This document shows positions 19,228-28,539 of a DNA stretch of 64,000 nucleotides, in pieces. This DNA comes from Pseudomonas typographi (lineage in GTDB: Bacteria; Pseudomonadota; Gammaproteobacteria; Pseudomonadales; Pseudomonadaceae). How positions within the stretch are numbered: the first letter of the stretch is position 1; every line of letters begins with the position of its first letter. The notes under the pieces are model-generated. The model was given only the letters and a program-made list of their open reading frames with translations, did no database searches and had not been told where the DNA came from. The DNA is taken from positions 62,001-126,000 of the forward strand of contig NZ_JAAOCA010000010.1 in the NCBI RefSeq assembly GCF_014694385.1, read 5' to 3'. The position numbers were made by a program, and so were the translations under genes.

Positions 19228-20310
19228 GTGAGCAACCGAGCCTTTAATTTCTGCGCCGGCCCCGCCGCGCTTCCTGAAGCCGTTCTCAAGCGTGCCCAGG
19301 CCGAAATGCTCGACTGGCATGGCAAAGGCCTGTCGGTCATGGAAATGAGCCACCGCAGCGATGATTACGTGGGCATCGCCGAGGCGGCCGAGCGCAACCT
19401 GCGCGAGCTGCTGTCTATTCCGGCCCACTACAAAGTGTTGTTCTTGCAGGGCGGCGCCAGCCAGCAGTTCGCCGAGATTCCGCTGAACCTGCTGCCTGAA
19501 AACGCCACCGCCGACTACATCGACACCGGTATTTGGTCACGCAAAGCCATCGATGAAGCGCGCCGCTACGGCCCCGTAAACGTGGCCGCCAGCGCCAAGC
19601 CGAGCAACTATATGGACCTCCCTGCCCAAGCGCAGTGGCAGCTCACCCCCGGCGCTGCGTACATCCACTACGCCAGTAACGAAACCATCGGTGGCCTGCA
19701 GTTCGGTTGGGTGCCGCAAGCCGATGCCCCGCTGGTGGTAGACATGTCTTCAGACATCCTCTCGCGCCCACTGGACGTGACCCAGTTCGGCATGATCTAC
19801 GCCGGTGCGCAGAAGAACATCGGCCCCAGCGGCCTAGTGGTGGTGATCATTCGCGAAGACCTGCTCGGCAAGGCCCGCGCGGTGTGCCCGACCATGCTCA
19901 ACTACACCATAGCCGCCGAGCATGGCTCGATGTACAACACCCCTGCCACCTATTCCTGGTACCTGGCCGGGTTGGTGTTCGAGTGGCTCAAGGAGCAGGG
20001 CGGCGTCGGCGCCATGGAACAGCGCAACCGCGCCAAGAAAGACCGCCTTTACGCCTTCATCGATAACAGCGATTTCTACAGCAACCCGATCGCCCCCGCG
20101 GCACGTTCGTGGATGAACGTGCCGTTCCGCCTGGCCGACGAGGCCCTGAACAAAGCCTTCCTGGCCGGCGCCGACGCCCGCGGGCTGCTCAACCTAAAAG
20201 GCCACCGCACCGTCGGCGGCATGCGCGCTTCCATCTACAATGCCCTGGGCCAGGATGCCATCGAAGCGCTGGTCGCCTACATGGCCGAATTCGAGAAGGA
20301 GCGCGGTTGA
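19228..20310 (+). CDS. serC: phosphoserine aminotransferase
   Basis: A 360-residue PLP enzyme that converts 3-phosphohydroxypyruvate to phosphoserine (serine and pyridoxine synthesis). NFCAGPAALP opens the protein, and the PLP-binding Lys is in YAGAQKNIGPSG. Two GTG starts are possible: 19222 (adds two residues) and 19228. I prefer 19228 because it gives MSNRAFNFCAGP, the family start, with GAGAG five bases upstream. It is followed directly by pheA (TGATG junction), the known serC-pheA coupling. Confidence 0.95.
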   Translation: MSNRAFNFCAGPAALPEAVLKRAQAEMLDWHGKGLSVMEMSHRSDDYVGIAEAAERNLRELLSIPAHYKVLFLQGGASQQFAEIPLNLLPENATADYIDTGIWSRKAIDEARRYGPVNVAASAKPSNYMDLPAQAQWQLTPGAAYIHYASNETIGGLQFGWVPQADAPLVVDMSSDILSRPLDVTQFGMIYAGAQKNIGPSGLVVVIIREDLLGKARAVCPTMLNYTIAAEHGSMYNTPATYSWYLAGLVFEWLKEQGGVGAMEQRNRAKKDRLYAFIDNSDFYSNPIAPAARSWMNVPFRLADEALNKAFLAGADARGLLNLKGHRTVGGMRASIYNALGQDAIEALVAYMAEFEKERG

Positions 20311-21404
20311 TGGCTGAACAGGAACTCAAGGCACTGCGGCTGCGCATCGACAGCCTCGACGAAAAGATCCTCGAGCTGATCAGCGATCGGGCGCGCTGTG
20401 CCGAAGAAGTGGCACGGGTCAAAACTGCCTCGCTGGCCGAAGGCGAAGTGCCGGTGTTCTACCGGCCCGAGCGCGAAGCCCAGGTGCTCAAGCGGGTGAT
20501 GGAGCGCAACCGTGGCCCGCTGTCCAATGAGGAAATGGCCCGGCTGTTCCGTGAAATCATGTCGTCGTGCCTGGCCCTGGAAAACCCGCTCAAGGTTGCC
20601 TACCTGGGGCCGGAGGGCACTTTCACCCAGGCCGCCGCCGTCAAGCACTTCGGCAACGCGGTGATCAGCCAGCCGATGGCGGCGATCGACGAAGTGTTCC
20701 GCGAGGTGGTCGCCGGTGCCGTGAATTTCGGTGTAGTGCCAGTGGAGAACTCCACCGAAGGTGCGGTCAACCACACCCTGGACAGCTTCCTGGAGCACGA
20801 CATTGTGATTTGTGGCGAGGTGGAGCTGCGCATCCACCACCACCTGCTGATTGGCGAGAACACCAAGACCGATGCCATTACCCGCATCTACTCCCACGCC
20901 CAGAGCCTGGCGCAATGCCGCAAATGGCTCGATGCCCATTACCCCAACGTGGAGCGGGTGGCGGTGGCGAGCAACGCGGAGGCCGCCAAGCGGGTCAAGG
21001 GCGAGTGGAACAGCGCCGCCATCGCCGGCGACATGGCTGCCGGCCTTTACGGCTTGAACCGCCTGGCCGAGAAAATCGAAGACCGCCCCGACAACTCCAC
21101 GCGTTTTTTGATCATTGGCAGCCAGGAAGTGCCCCCCACCGGTGACGACAAGACCTCGATCATCGTTTCGATGCGCAATAAACCCGGCGCGCTGCACGAC
21201 CTGCTCATGCCCTTCCACGAGAACAACATCGACCTCACCCGCATCGAAACGCGCCCCTCGCGCAGCGGCAAGTGGACGTATGTATTCTTCATTGACTTCG
21301 TCGGCCACCTGCGCGACCCGCTGAGCAAGGCGGTGCTCGAACGCATCAGCCAGGACGCGGTGGCCCTCAAGGTTTTGGGGTCTTACCCCAAAGCCGTGCT
21401 CTGA
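20310..21404 (+). CDS. pheA: bifunctional chorismate mutase/prephenate dehydratase (P-protein)
   Basis: A 364-residue enzyme of phenylalanine synthesis. An AroQ chorismate mutase helix bundle (about residues 1-90, LRLRIDSLDEKILELI) is followed by the dehydratase domain from VAYLGPEGTFTQAAA (about 92-270, with VPVENSTEGAV and the catalytic DNSTRFL) and a C-terminal ACT domain (SMRNKPGALHDLL and DLTRIETRPS) for feedback by phenylalanine. The ATG overlaps the serC stop by one base. Only 13 bases separate it from the tyrA-aroA gene; the hisC2 gene that I recall in this gap in some pseudomonads is absent. Confidence 0.97.
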   Translation: MAEQELKALRLRIDSLDEKILELISDRARCAEEVARVKTASLAEGEVPVFYRPEREAQVLKRVMERNRGPLSNEEMARLFREIMSSCLALENPLKVAYLGPEGTFTQAAAVKHFGNAVISQPMAAIDEVFREVVAGAVNFGVVPVENSTEGAVNHTLDSFLEHDIVICGEVELRIHHHLLIGENTKTDAITRIYSHAQSLAQCRKWLDAHYPNVERVAVASNAEAAKRVKGEWNSAAIAGDMAAGLYGLNRLAEKIEDRPDNSTRFLIIGSQEVPPTGDDKTSIIVSMRNKPGALHDLLMPFHENNIDLTRIETRPSRSGKWTYVFFIDFVGHLRDPLSKAVLERISQDAVALKVLGSYPKAVL

Positions 21405-21417
21405 AACGGGCCTGCGC

Positions 21418-23673
21418 ATGAGTGAACGGCAAGGCGCCAGCGCCCCCGCGGCCCCCATGCCGGCACTCGGCCGCCTGGTGGTGGTAGGCCTGGGTTTGAT
21501 CGGCGGTTCATTCGCCAAGGGCATGCGCCAGAGCGGGCTGTTCCGCGAAGTGGTGGGTGTAGACCTCGATGCACCGTCGCGCCAGCGCGCGGTGGAACTT
21601 GGCATTACCGACCGCTGCGAGGCGGACCTGGCCACCGCCTGCGTCGGTGCCGACGTTATCCAACTGGCGGTGCCGATCCTGGCCATGGAAACACTGCTAG
21701 GGCGGCTGGCGGGCCTGGAGCTTGGCCATGCAATAATCACCGACGTCGGCAGTGCCAAGGGCAATATCGAGCGAGCTGCGCGGGCGGTATTCAGCGCCCC
21801 GCGCCTGGCCCGCTTCGTGCCCGGCCACCCGATCGCCGGTTCTGAGAAAAGCGGCGTGGAGGCGGCCAACGGCGGGCTGTTCAAGCGCCACAAGGTGATC
21901 CTCACCCCGCTCGATGAAACCGAGCCCGAGGCGCTGGCGACCGTCGACCGGTTGTGGCGGGCGTTGGGCGCGAGCGTTGAGCACATGCCCATCGAGCGGC
22001 ACGACGAAGTGCTGGCCGCCACCAGCCACTTGCCGCACCTGCTGGCCTTCAACCTGGTCGACTCGTTGGCCCGGCGCCACGAAAACCTTGAGATTTTCCG
22101 TTATGCCGCCGGCGGCTTTCGCGATTTTACCCGTATCGCCGGCAGCGACCCGCTGATGTGGCACGACATCTTCCTGGCCAATCGCGACGCGGTATTGCGC
22201 CAACTCGACGTGTTCCGCGATGACCTCGCCACCCTGCGCGAGGCCGTGGCCGAAGGCGATGGCCATCACTTGCTGGGCGTGTTCACCCGTGCCCGCGCGG
22301 CCCGTGAGCACTTTGGCAAGATCCTCGCCCGGCGCGCCTACGTCGAAGCGCCCGGCAAGGGCGAGGTGACCTACGTAGGCCAACCGGGCGGCATGCTCCG
22401 TGGCAGCCTGCGGATGCCGGGAGACAAGGCCATCTCGCACCGGGCGATCTTGCTGGGCTCGATCGCCGAAGGTGTTACACAGATTGAAGGCGTTGTTGAA
22501 GGCGAGGACTCGCTCGCCACGCTGCAAGCCTTGCGTGACATGGGCGTGGTCATCGAAGGTCCGCAACAAGGCCGGTTGACGCTCCACGGCGTGGGCTTGC
22601 ATGGCCTGCAGGCACCGCCTGGGGCGCTGTACCTGGGTGGCTCCGGTATGTCCATGCGCCTGCTCGCCGGGTTATTGGCCGGGCAACGCTTCAGCAGTGA
22701 ATTGGCTGGAAACGCATCGTTGTCACGCCGGGCGATGGCCCGTGTGGCCACCGCGCTCGGGCAGATGGGAGCGAAGGTCGCCACCGCCGAAGATGGCCGC
22801 CCACCGCTGCGCATTCAGGGTGGCCAGGCGTTGCGTGGCATCGACTACAACCCGCCGGTGGCCAGTACCCAGGTAAAGTCCGCCGTGTTGTTGGCCGGGC
22901 TCTACGCCCAGGGCAGCACCACCGTGCGCGAAACCGCGCCCACGCGTGACCACACCGAACGCATGTTGCGCACCTTCGGCTACCCCGTGCACACAGAGGC
23001 TGGCGCCCTGCAGCTAGAACCGGGGCGGGCGCTGCAAGGGGCGCAGGTCGAGGTGCCGGGCGACCTCTCCAGCGCGGCCTTTTTGCTGGTGGCGGCGAGT
23101 ATCGCCCCAGGCTCCGACCTGCTACTGCACAATGTCGGGGTGAACCCGACCCGCACCGGGGTGATCGACATCTTGCGCCTGATGGGCGCGGACATCACCT
23201 TTGAACAACCTCGCCTGCTCGGCAACGAACCGGCCGCCGACATCCGCGTGCGCAGTGCACTGCTCAAGGGCATCGACATCCCGGATGCCCTGGTGCCGCT
23301 GGCGACCGACGAGTTCCCCGCGTTGTTCGTAGCCGCCGCCTGCGCCCAGGGGCGTACCGTGCTGCGCGGCGCCCACGCGATGCAGGTAAAGCAAACCGAC
23401 CGCCTGCAAGCGATGGCCGAAGGTTTGCAAGCATTGGGCATCACCTGCCAGACACAACCGGGTGGCATCATCATCGAAGGTGGCCAACTGCAAGGGGGTG
23501 AAGTGAACACCCAGGGCGACCACCGGGTGGCCATGGCCTTTTGCGTGGCGGCCTTGTGTGCCCAGGGCGCGGTACGGGTGCGCGGCTGCGCCAGCGTGGC
23601 CAGCGCATTTCCTAATTTCATCGGCCTGTGCGCACAGGCCGGGTTGCACGTGGTAGAAGAGGGACAGATGTGA
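21418..23673 (+). CDS. fused prephenate dehydrogenase / EPSP synthase (TyrA-AroA)
   Basis: A 751-residue two-domain enzyme, a fusion normal for pseudomonads. The TyrA part (about residues 15-300) has the NAD motif [20 protein letters not shown] and the catalytic [10 protein letters not shown]. The AroA part (about 315-751) should make EPSP from shikimate-3-phosphate and PEP. It keeps Lys337, Arg342, the acid in ATDEFPALF and GDHRVAMAF. However, several normally conserved positions differ: PGDKAISHR has Ala338 where Ser (E. coli Ser23) binds S3P; GGSGMSMR has Gly408 and Met411 where LGNSGT is usual (E. coli Asn94 and Thr97); and VKQTDR has Gln659 where the active-site Glu (E. coli Glu341) is expected. 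TyrA looks intact, while the state of AroA is uncertain. The stop is overlapped by cmk (GTGA). Confidence 0.93.
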   Translation: MSERQGASAPAAPMPALGRLVVVGLGLIGGSFAKGMRQSGLFREVVGVDLDAPSRQRAVELGITDRCEADLATACVGADVIQLAVPILAMETLLGRLAGLELGHAIITDVGSAKGNIERAARAVFSAPRLARFVPGHPIAGSEKSGVEAANGGLFKRHKVILTPLDETEPEALATVDRLWRALGASVEHMPIERHDEVLAATSHLPHLLAFNLVDSLARRHENLEIFRYAAGGFRDFTRIAGSDPLMWHDIFLANRDAVLRQLDVFRDDLATLREAVAEGDGHHLLGVFTRARAAREHFGKILARRAYVEAPGKGEVTYVGQPGGMLRGSLRMPGDKAISHRAILLGSIAEGVTQIEGVVEGEDSLATLQALRDMGVVIEGPQQGRLTLHGVGLHGLQAPPGALYLGGSGMSMRLLAGLLAGQRFSSELAGNASLSRRAMARVATALGQMGAKVATAEDGRPPLRIQGGQALRGIDYNPPVASTQVKSAVLLAGLYAQGSTTVRETAPTRDHTERMLRTFGYPVHTEAGALQLEPGRALQGAQVEVPGDLSSAAFLLVAASIAPGSDLLLHNVGVNPTRTGVIDILRLMGADITFEQPRLLGNEPAADIRVRSALLKGIDIPDALVPLATDEFPALFVAAACAQGRTVLRGAHAMQVKQTDRLQAMAEGLQALGITCQTQPGGIIIEGGQLQGGEVNTQGDHRVAMAFCVAALCAQGAVRVRGCASVASAFPNFIGLCAQAGLHVVEEGQM

Positions 23674-24356
23674 ATTTTCATGCACCGGTCATCACCATCG
23701 ACGGGCCCAGCGGCTCGGGCAAGGGCACCGTCGCCGGCAAGCTTGCCGAGGCACTGCACTGGAACCTGCTCGACTCGGGCGCCTTGTACCGCCTGCTGGC
23801 CTTCAACGCCGGCAACCATGGCGTAGACCTCACCAACGAGGCCTCGCTGGTGTTGCTGGCCGAGCACCTCGATGTGCAGTTCATCGCCGGGGGCGGCCTA
23901 CAACTGGACCGCATCGTTCTCGAAGGGGAAGATGTAACCCAGCTCATCCGTAACGAGCGGGTGGGCGCCGGCGCTTCACAGGTCGCTGCATTGCCCGCCG
24001 TGCGCGAGGCGCTGCTCAAGCGCCAGCGGGCCTTCCGTGAAGCGCCAGGGCTGGTGGCAGACGGCCGCGACATGGGTACGGTGGTATTCCCCGACGCGCC
24101 GCTGAAGTTCTACCTCACCGCCAGCGCCGAGGAACGTGCCCGCCGCCGATACCTGCAGTTGAAGGCAAAGGGCGATGATGTTAATCTCGCGAGTCTACTC
24201 GATGAGATACGTGCGCGTGACGAACGCGACATGCAACGCGCGGTGGCGCCGCTCAAGCCGGCCCCCGATGCGATCCCGCTCGACTCCACTGAGCTTTCCA
24301 TCGAGCAGGTGCTTGACCGAATCCTGAGCGAGGCCGAATTGCGCGGCCTGGCTTGA
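23670..24356 (+). CDS. cmk: cytidylate kinase
   Basis: A 228-residue kinase that phosphorylates CMP and dCMP. The P-loop GPSGSGKGT lies at about residues 9-17, LDSGALYR is the substrate region and [14 protein letters not shown] the NMP-binding segment. The GTG at 23670 overlaps the tyrA-aroA stop by four bases; the frame is open 14 codons upstream, but family similarity starts at [11 protein letters not shown]. It is the last gene before an intrinsic terminator. Confidence 0.96.
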   Translation: MNFHAPVITIDGPSGSGKGTVAGKLAEALHWNLLDSGALYRLLAFNAGNHGVDLTNEASLVLLAEHLDVQFIAGGGLQLDRIVLEGEDVTQLIRNERVGAGASQVAALPAVREALLKRQRAFREAPGLVADGRDMGTVVFPDAPLKFYLTASAEERARRRYLQLKAKGDDVNLASLLDEIRARDERDMQRAVAPLKPAPDAIPLDSTELSIEQVLDRILSEAELRGLA

Positions 24357-24359
24357 AGC

Positions 24360-24421
24360 AAGAAAGCCCGCGGGGGACCAGCCCAAGTAGCTAAGGCTAC
24401 TGCCCCCGCAGGCTTTCTTTT
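24360..24421 (+). terminator. intrinsic terminator between cmk and rpsA
   Basis: A long two-part stem: AAGAAAGCC and GCGGGGG on the left pair with CCCCCGC and GGCTTTCTT on the right, with a small inner hairpin (GTAGC-TAAG-GCTAC). It starts 4 bases after the cmk stop and ends in a short T run. It should end the serC-to-cmk transcript and isolate rpsA, unless read-through occurs. Confidence 0.8.
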
Positions 24422-24434
24422 ACTTGAACGAAAC

Positions 24435-24479
24435 CCACGTGAGCTGGAACGTGGCGAATGGGTTGCGACTTAAAACCCA
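24435..24479 (+). promoter_or_regulatory. two hairpins in the rpsA leader (candidate S1 autoregulation site)
   Basis: Two small stems lie just before the rpsA ribosome site. The first is CCACG-CGTGG (24435-24454), with a loop that contains GGA; the second is TGGGTT-AACCCA (24459-24479). AGGA at 24485-24488 follows at normal spacing from the ATG at 24495. E. coli S1 represses its own translation through a folded leader; the layout here is compatible with that, but the role is inferred. Confidence 0.4.
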
Positions 24480-24494
24480 ACTACAGGAATCAAA

Positions 24495-26177
24495 ATGAGC
24501 GAAAGCTTTGCAGAACTGTTTGAAGAAAGCCTGAAGACCCTCAATCTTCAGCCGGGCGCTATCATCACCGGTACCGTTGTCGACATCGACGGCGACTGGG
24601 TTACCGTTCACGCCGGCCTGAAGTCCGAGGGCGTCATCCCGCTCGAGCAATTTTTCAACGAAGCGGGCGAGCTGACCATCAAGGTCGGTGACGAAGTTCA
24701 CGTCGCGCTGGACGCTGTCGAAGACGGCTTTGGCGAAACCAAGCTGTCCCGTGAAAAAGCCAAGCGCGCCGAGTGCTGGATCGTTCTGGAAGCTGCCTTC
24801 GCCGCTGAAGAAGTGGTCAAGGGTGTTATCAACGGCAAGGTCAAAGGCGGTTTCACCGTCGACGTCAACGGCATCCGTGCATTCCTGCCGGGCTCGCTGG
24901 TCGACGTTCGCCCTGTGCGCGACACCACCCACCTCGAAGGCAAAGAACTCGAGTTCAAGGTCATCAAGCTCGACCAGAAGCGCAACAACGTTGTCGTTTC
25001 CCGCCGTTCCGTGCTCGAAGCCGAGAACAGCGCAGAGCGTGAAGCCCTGCTCGAGTCGCTGCAGGAAGGCCAGCAAGTCAAAGGTATCGTCAAGAACCTC
25101 ACCGACTACGGTGCGTTCGTCGACCTGGGCGGCGTGGATGGCCTGCTGCACATCACCGACATGGCGTGGAAGCGCATCAAGCATCCGTCGGAAATCGTCA
25201 ACGTGGGCGACGAGATCGACGTCAAGGTCCTGAAGTACGATCGCGAGCGCAATCGCGTATCCCTGGGCCTGAAGCAACTGGGCGAAGACCCATGGGTGGC
25301 CATCAAGGCACGTTACCCAGAGGGTACCCGCGTACAGGCACGCGTCACCAACCTCACCGACTACGGCTGCTTCGCCGAGCTGGAAGAGGGTGTCGAAGGC
25401 CTGGTACACGTGTCCGAAATGGACTGGACCAACAAGAACATCCACCCGTCGAAAGTCGTTCAGGTTGGCGACGAAGTGGAAGTCATGGTTCTGGACATCG
25501 ACGAAGAACGCCGTCGTATCTCCCTGGGCATCAAGCAGTGCAAGTCCAACCCATGGGAAGACTTCTCTGGCCAGTTCAACAAGGGCGACAAGATCTCCGG
25601 CACCATCAAGTCGATCACCGACTTCGGTATCTTCATCGGCCTGGACGGCGGCATCGATGGCCTGGTTCACCTGTCCGACATCTCCTGGAACGAAACCGGC
25701 GAAGAAGCCGTGCGTCGCTTCAAGAAGGGCGATGAGCTGGAAACCGTCATCCTCTCCGTTGACCCTGAGCGTGAGCGCATCTCGCTGGGTATCAAGCAAC
25801 TAGAAGACGACCCGTTCTCCAACTTCGTCGCGCTGAACGACAAGGGCGCCATCGTCCATGGCACCGTGAAGGAAGTGGACGCCAAGGGCGCTATCGTGAC
25901 ACTGGCCGACGATATCGAGGCGACACTGAAAGCGTCCGAAATCAGCCGTGACCGCGTTGAAGATGCGCGCAACGTGCTGAAGGAAGGCGACGCCATCGAA
26001 GCCAAGATCATCAGCGTCGACCGTAAGTCCCGCGTGATCAGCTTGTCCATCAAGTCGAAAGACGTAGAGGACGAAAAAGAAGCGATTCAGACCCTGCGTA
26101 ACAAGGCCGACGGCGAAAGCGCTGGCCCGACGACCATCGGTGACCTGATTCGCGCGCAAATGGAAAACCAGAACTGA
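24495..26177 (+). CDS. rpsA: 30S ribosomal protein S1
   Basis: A 560-residue protein with six S1 RNA-binding repeats, recognisable by the repeated [19 protein letters not shown] and [15 protein letters not shown] patterns. S1 brings mRNA to the small ribosomal subunit. The start [16 protein letters not shown] is canonical and is preceded by AGGA. Codon choice is that of a highly expressed gene. I recall ihfB (himD) as the usual next gene in pseudomonads; here the order breaks off at the terminator. Confidence 0.98.
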   Translation: MSESFAELFEESLKTLNLQPGAIITGTVVDIDGDWVTVHAGLKSEGVIPLEQFFNEAGELTIKVGDEVHVALDAVEDGFGETKLSREKAKRAECWIVLEAAFAAEEVVKGVINGKVKGGFTVDVNGIRAFLPGSLVDVRPVRDTTHLEGKELEFKVIKLDQKRNNVVVSRRSVLEAENSAEREALLESLQEGQQVKGIVKNLTDYGAFVDLGGVDGLLHITDMAWKRIKHPSEIVNVGDEIDVKVLKYDRERNRVSLGLKQLGEDPWVAIKARYPEGTRVQARVTNLTDYGCFAELEEGVEGLVHVSEMDWTNKNIHPSKVVQVGDEVEVMVLDIDEERRRISLGIKQCKSNPWEDFSGQFNKGDKISGTIKSITDFGIFIGLDGGIDGLVHLSDISWNETGEEAVRRFKKGDELETVILSVDPERERISLGIKQLEDDPFSNFVALNDKGAIVHGTVKEVDAKGAIVTLADDIEATLKASEISRDRVEDARNVLKEGDAIEAKIISVDRKSRVISLSIKSKDVEDEKEAIQTLRNKADGESAGPTTIGDLIRAQMENQN

Positions 26178-26196
26178 GTTCTTGGGTTTCTGTTTG

Positions 26197-26228
26197 AAAA
26201 AAGGGTGGCTTAGGCCACCCTTTTTTTC
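26197..26228. terminator. bidirectional intrinsic terminator after rpsA
   Basis: GGGTGGC (26203-26209) pairs perfectly with GCCACCC (26214-26220) around a four-base loop, with an A run before and an eight-T run after. It is therefore a good terminator in both directions and would also serve the small minus-strand gene that ends at 26238. Confidence 0.9.
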
Positions 26229-26237
26229 GTTTGGGGT

Positions 26238-26414
26238 TCAAAGGTTGCGCTTAACCGCGGCCGGCGCTGCGGCCATAGCCGCCGCGCCGGTCAGCACATT
26301 GGCCACCCCGGTGATCTTGAAGCCGGCGCCTTCGGTACAGGGCACGATCACCGGCACCCCGCAAGGTTTGCGCCATGTTCGGGTAACATCCCAGTACGGC
26401 GGCGGAGTGATCAT
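26238..26414 (-). CDS. possible small protein or 3' gene remnant (58 codons)
   Basis: A minus-strand frame of 58 residues, MITPPPYWDVTRTWRKPCGV to AVKRNL, with strong G/C preference at third codon positions and a hydrophobic Ala/Gly-rich segment near its end. Its stop is 10 bases from a terminator that also works in this direction, which supports real coding. AAGG lies 4 bases before the ATG, closer than usual. The same frame stays open upstream into the regulator gene with AT-richer codons, so it may be the tail of a gene cut when the accessory block arrived. I do not recognise the family. Confidence 0.35.
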   Translation of the reverse strand: MITPPPYWDVTRTWRKPCGVPVIVPCTEGAGFKITGVANVLTGAAAMAAAPAAVKRNL

Positions 26415-26440
26415 CTGGCCTTGCTCGGTGTTATAAGTCT

Positions 26441-26457
26441 GTTTATTCGATATAAAC
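26441..26457. promoter_or_regulatory. palindrome upstream of a LysR gene (candidate operator)
   Basis: GTTTAT-TCGAT-ATAAAC is a perfect 6+6 inverted repeat, 25 bases before the GTG of the following regulator. It contains a T-N11-A core typical of LysR-type binding sites, so autoregulation is likely. Confidence 0.45.
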
Positions 26458-26482
26458 GCTGTGGCAGCGCCAGAGGTAGCTT

Positions 26483-27412
26483 GTGAATATCCAGCAGTTG
26501 AAGTGCCTGGTGGAACTTGCGCGAAACGATTTCAACGTCTCGAAGGCGGCCAAGGCGCTGGCGACTTCGCAACCTAACGTCAGCATGAGCCTTGCGGCGC
26601 TTGAGCAGGCCTTGGGGCTGCCCTTGCTCAAACGGCAGAACCACCGGATCACGGGTTTTACCGAGCATGGCCAGGATATTTTAGCCAGCGCCCGCACGAT
26701 CGTGGCCGAGTACGAGCGAATTCTGTGCATTTCGGAAAAAAGCCAGTCGGCCGTCGAAGCGTTGCGAATCATCACTACCCATAGCCAGGCGCGTTATCTA
26801 CTGCCCGATGTGATCGAACGGTTCGTCAAGGAATTCCCCAGTGTGCGTATCACTATCTTGCAGGGCAAAAATGACGAAATCGTAGACAGCCTGAAATCCG
26901 GCCAGGCCGACATTGGCCTTTTTAATTCTTCGGTCCATGACCATGCGGAACTGGTAGTGATTCCTTATGGGACGTGCGACCGCTTGATCATTGCCCCCGC
27001 CGGCCATGAAATCGGTACCTTCGAATCGCCCTCGTTGCAAGACTTGACGCTTTACCCCATGGTGATCTACGAACCCGCAACATCGAATTCCCAGGTGGTG
27101 AGCATTCTGGAGAAAATTTCCAAGGACTCGCCGCGGGTGATTCACTGCACGAACACCGACGTGGTCAAATCCTATGTGAAACGCGGTATCGGTATCTCTG
27201 TAGTGCCAGACTTCGTTTATAGCCCGGTCGAAGACCAAGGGCTGATTGCGATCAATGCCGCCCATTTATTTCCCAGCCCGCCTCTTTACGCGGTGCTCAA
27301 GCGGCAGAAAATCAACCACCCGCGCATCTACGATTTTCTGCGCGCGCTATCGCCCAGCTTGCCGCGGTCGGTGGTGGATGCGGCGATAGACACGGCGCCG
27401 CCGAGCCGCTAG
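26483..27412 (+). CDS. LysR-family regulator, CysB-like
   Basis: A 309-residue regulator. The N-terminal helix-turn-helix (about residues 3-60: FNVSKAAKALATSQPNVSMSLAALEQALG) is followed by a substrate-binding domain with ITTHSQARYLLPDVIERF, a phrase typical of the CysB/Cbl subgroup that senses sulfur or related small anions. It starts with GTG and has GAGG about 6 bases upstream. It is convergent with the quinone oxidoreductase gene. The effector and targets are unknown. Confidence 0.85.
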   Translation: MNIQQLKCLVELARNDFNVSKAAKALATSQPNVSMSLAALEQALGLPLLKRQNHRITGFTEHGQDILASARTIVAEYERILCISEKSQSAVEALRIITTHSQARYLLPDVIERFVKEFPSVRITILQGKNDEIVDSLKSGQADIGLFNSSVHDHAELVVIPYGTCDRLIIAPAGHEIGTFESPSLQDLTLYPMVIYEPATSNSQVVSILEKISKDSPRVIHCTNTDVVKSYVKRGIGISVVPDFVYSPVEDQGLIAINAAHLFPSPPLYAVLKRQKINHPRIYDFLRALSPSLPRSVVDAAIDTAPPSR

Positions 27413-27428
27413 CCATCGCGCTGCGTGT

Positions 27429-28430
27429 TCAGCGAGCGCCGCCGATGCACACCACCGCCTTACCGATTTGCTCCCGCGCTTCGATACGGGCATGCACCGT
27501 TTGTACATCTTCCAAGCTGTAACGCCCTTCAATGTCGATGTTCAATGCGCCATCAAGCAGTGCCGAGAACACCGCATCGGCGCGCCGCTGTACGGTCGGG
27601 CCATCGGCCATGTAGTCAGCCAGCCGTGGGCGGGTCAGGAACAATGACCCGCCTTCGCCCAATTCGATGGGGTCCAGGTCGGCCAGCGAACCGGAAACGT
27701 TGCCATAGTTGACCACCAAGCCCCGGGTACGGCAGGCCCTGAAGCTGTCGCGCAACGTCGCTTTACCGAGCGAGTCGAACACCACATCCACGCCGTCGCC
27801 GTGTGTCGCTTCAAGAATCCGATCAGCGAAGCGGCCGTTGTCGTAAGGTATGGCAAAAGCCGCCCCCCTTTGCACAGCCACGGCGCACTTGGCTGCGCTG
27901 CTGCCCGTGGCAAATACCTTGGCCCCTCGGCTGTTGGCCATCTGCACCAGCAATTGGCCGATGCTGCCGGAGGCCGCATGGACCAGGCAACAGTTACCCG
28001 GGCGCAGTTGGGCAACATCTTCGACCAAGTAATGGGCGGTGGAGCCCTGGAAGATAGAAGCGGCGGCCAAGTCGAAAGGTATTGCATCCGGGATTTTCGC
28101 AACCCTTGCCGCCGGTACGCTTGCATACTCGGCGTAGCTGCCCCAAGCAATGCACCAGGCCACCCGATCGCCGGGGGCAAGGCCGGCCACCGCAGCGCCC
28201 ACTGCAACCACCTCTCCCGCCCCTTCCATGCCCAAGGTGCAAGGCAACCGCACCGGGTAAGTCACGGAAGCTGCATATTTTCCCTGGCGGGTATGAATAT
28301 CCATGAAGTTGATGCCCGCGTAGGCGACCTTGACCAGCACATGCCCTGGGTTAACCGTCGGGATTGGCACGTCTGCCCGCAGCTGCAGCACTTCCGGCCC
28401 GCCATAGGTTTCAACGGTGATTGCTTTCAT
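27429..28430 (-). CDS. NAD(P)H:quinone oxidoreductase, zinc-independent MDR family
   Basis: A 333-residue medium-chain dehydrogenase/reductase of the QOR type. It begins MKAITVETYGGPEVLQL, has GINFMDIHTRQG and the GMEGAGEVVAVG segment without the zinc-ligand cysteines, and a Rossmann domain opening with HAASGSIGQLLVQ. Such enzymes reduce quinones with NADPH and protect against electrophiles. GGAGG lies 7 bases upstream of the ATG. It is divergent from the next LysR gene, which is the most likely local regulator. Confidence 0.88.
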   Translation of the reverse strand: MKAITVETYGGPEVLQLRADVPIPTVNPGHVLVKVAYAGINFMDIHTRQGKYAASVTYPVRLPCTLGMEGAGEVVAVGAAVAGLAPGDRVAWCIAWGSYAEYASVPAARVAKIPDAIPFDLAAASIFQGSTAHYLVEDVAQLRPGNCCLVHAASGSIGQLLVQMANSRGAKVFATGSSAAKCAVAVQRGAAFAIPYDNGRFADRILEATHGDGVDVVFDSLGKATLRDSFRACRTRGLVVNYGNVSGSLADLDPIELGEGGSLFLTRPRLADYMADGPTVQRRADAVFSALLDGALNIDIEGRYSLEDVQTVHARIEAREQIGKAVVCIGGAR

Positions 28431-28539
28431 GAGGGTGCCTCCAGGCAGGGTTGCGTTTAGCCGCTTAAGCTATGGTAAAACACCGCATACGGTTCGATAA
28501 TTCCCAAAATATTCCTGGCCTCCGTGCGGAAATAACCCG

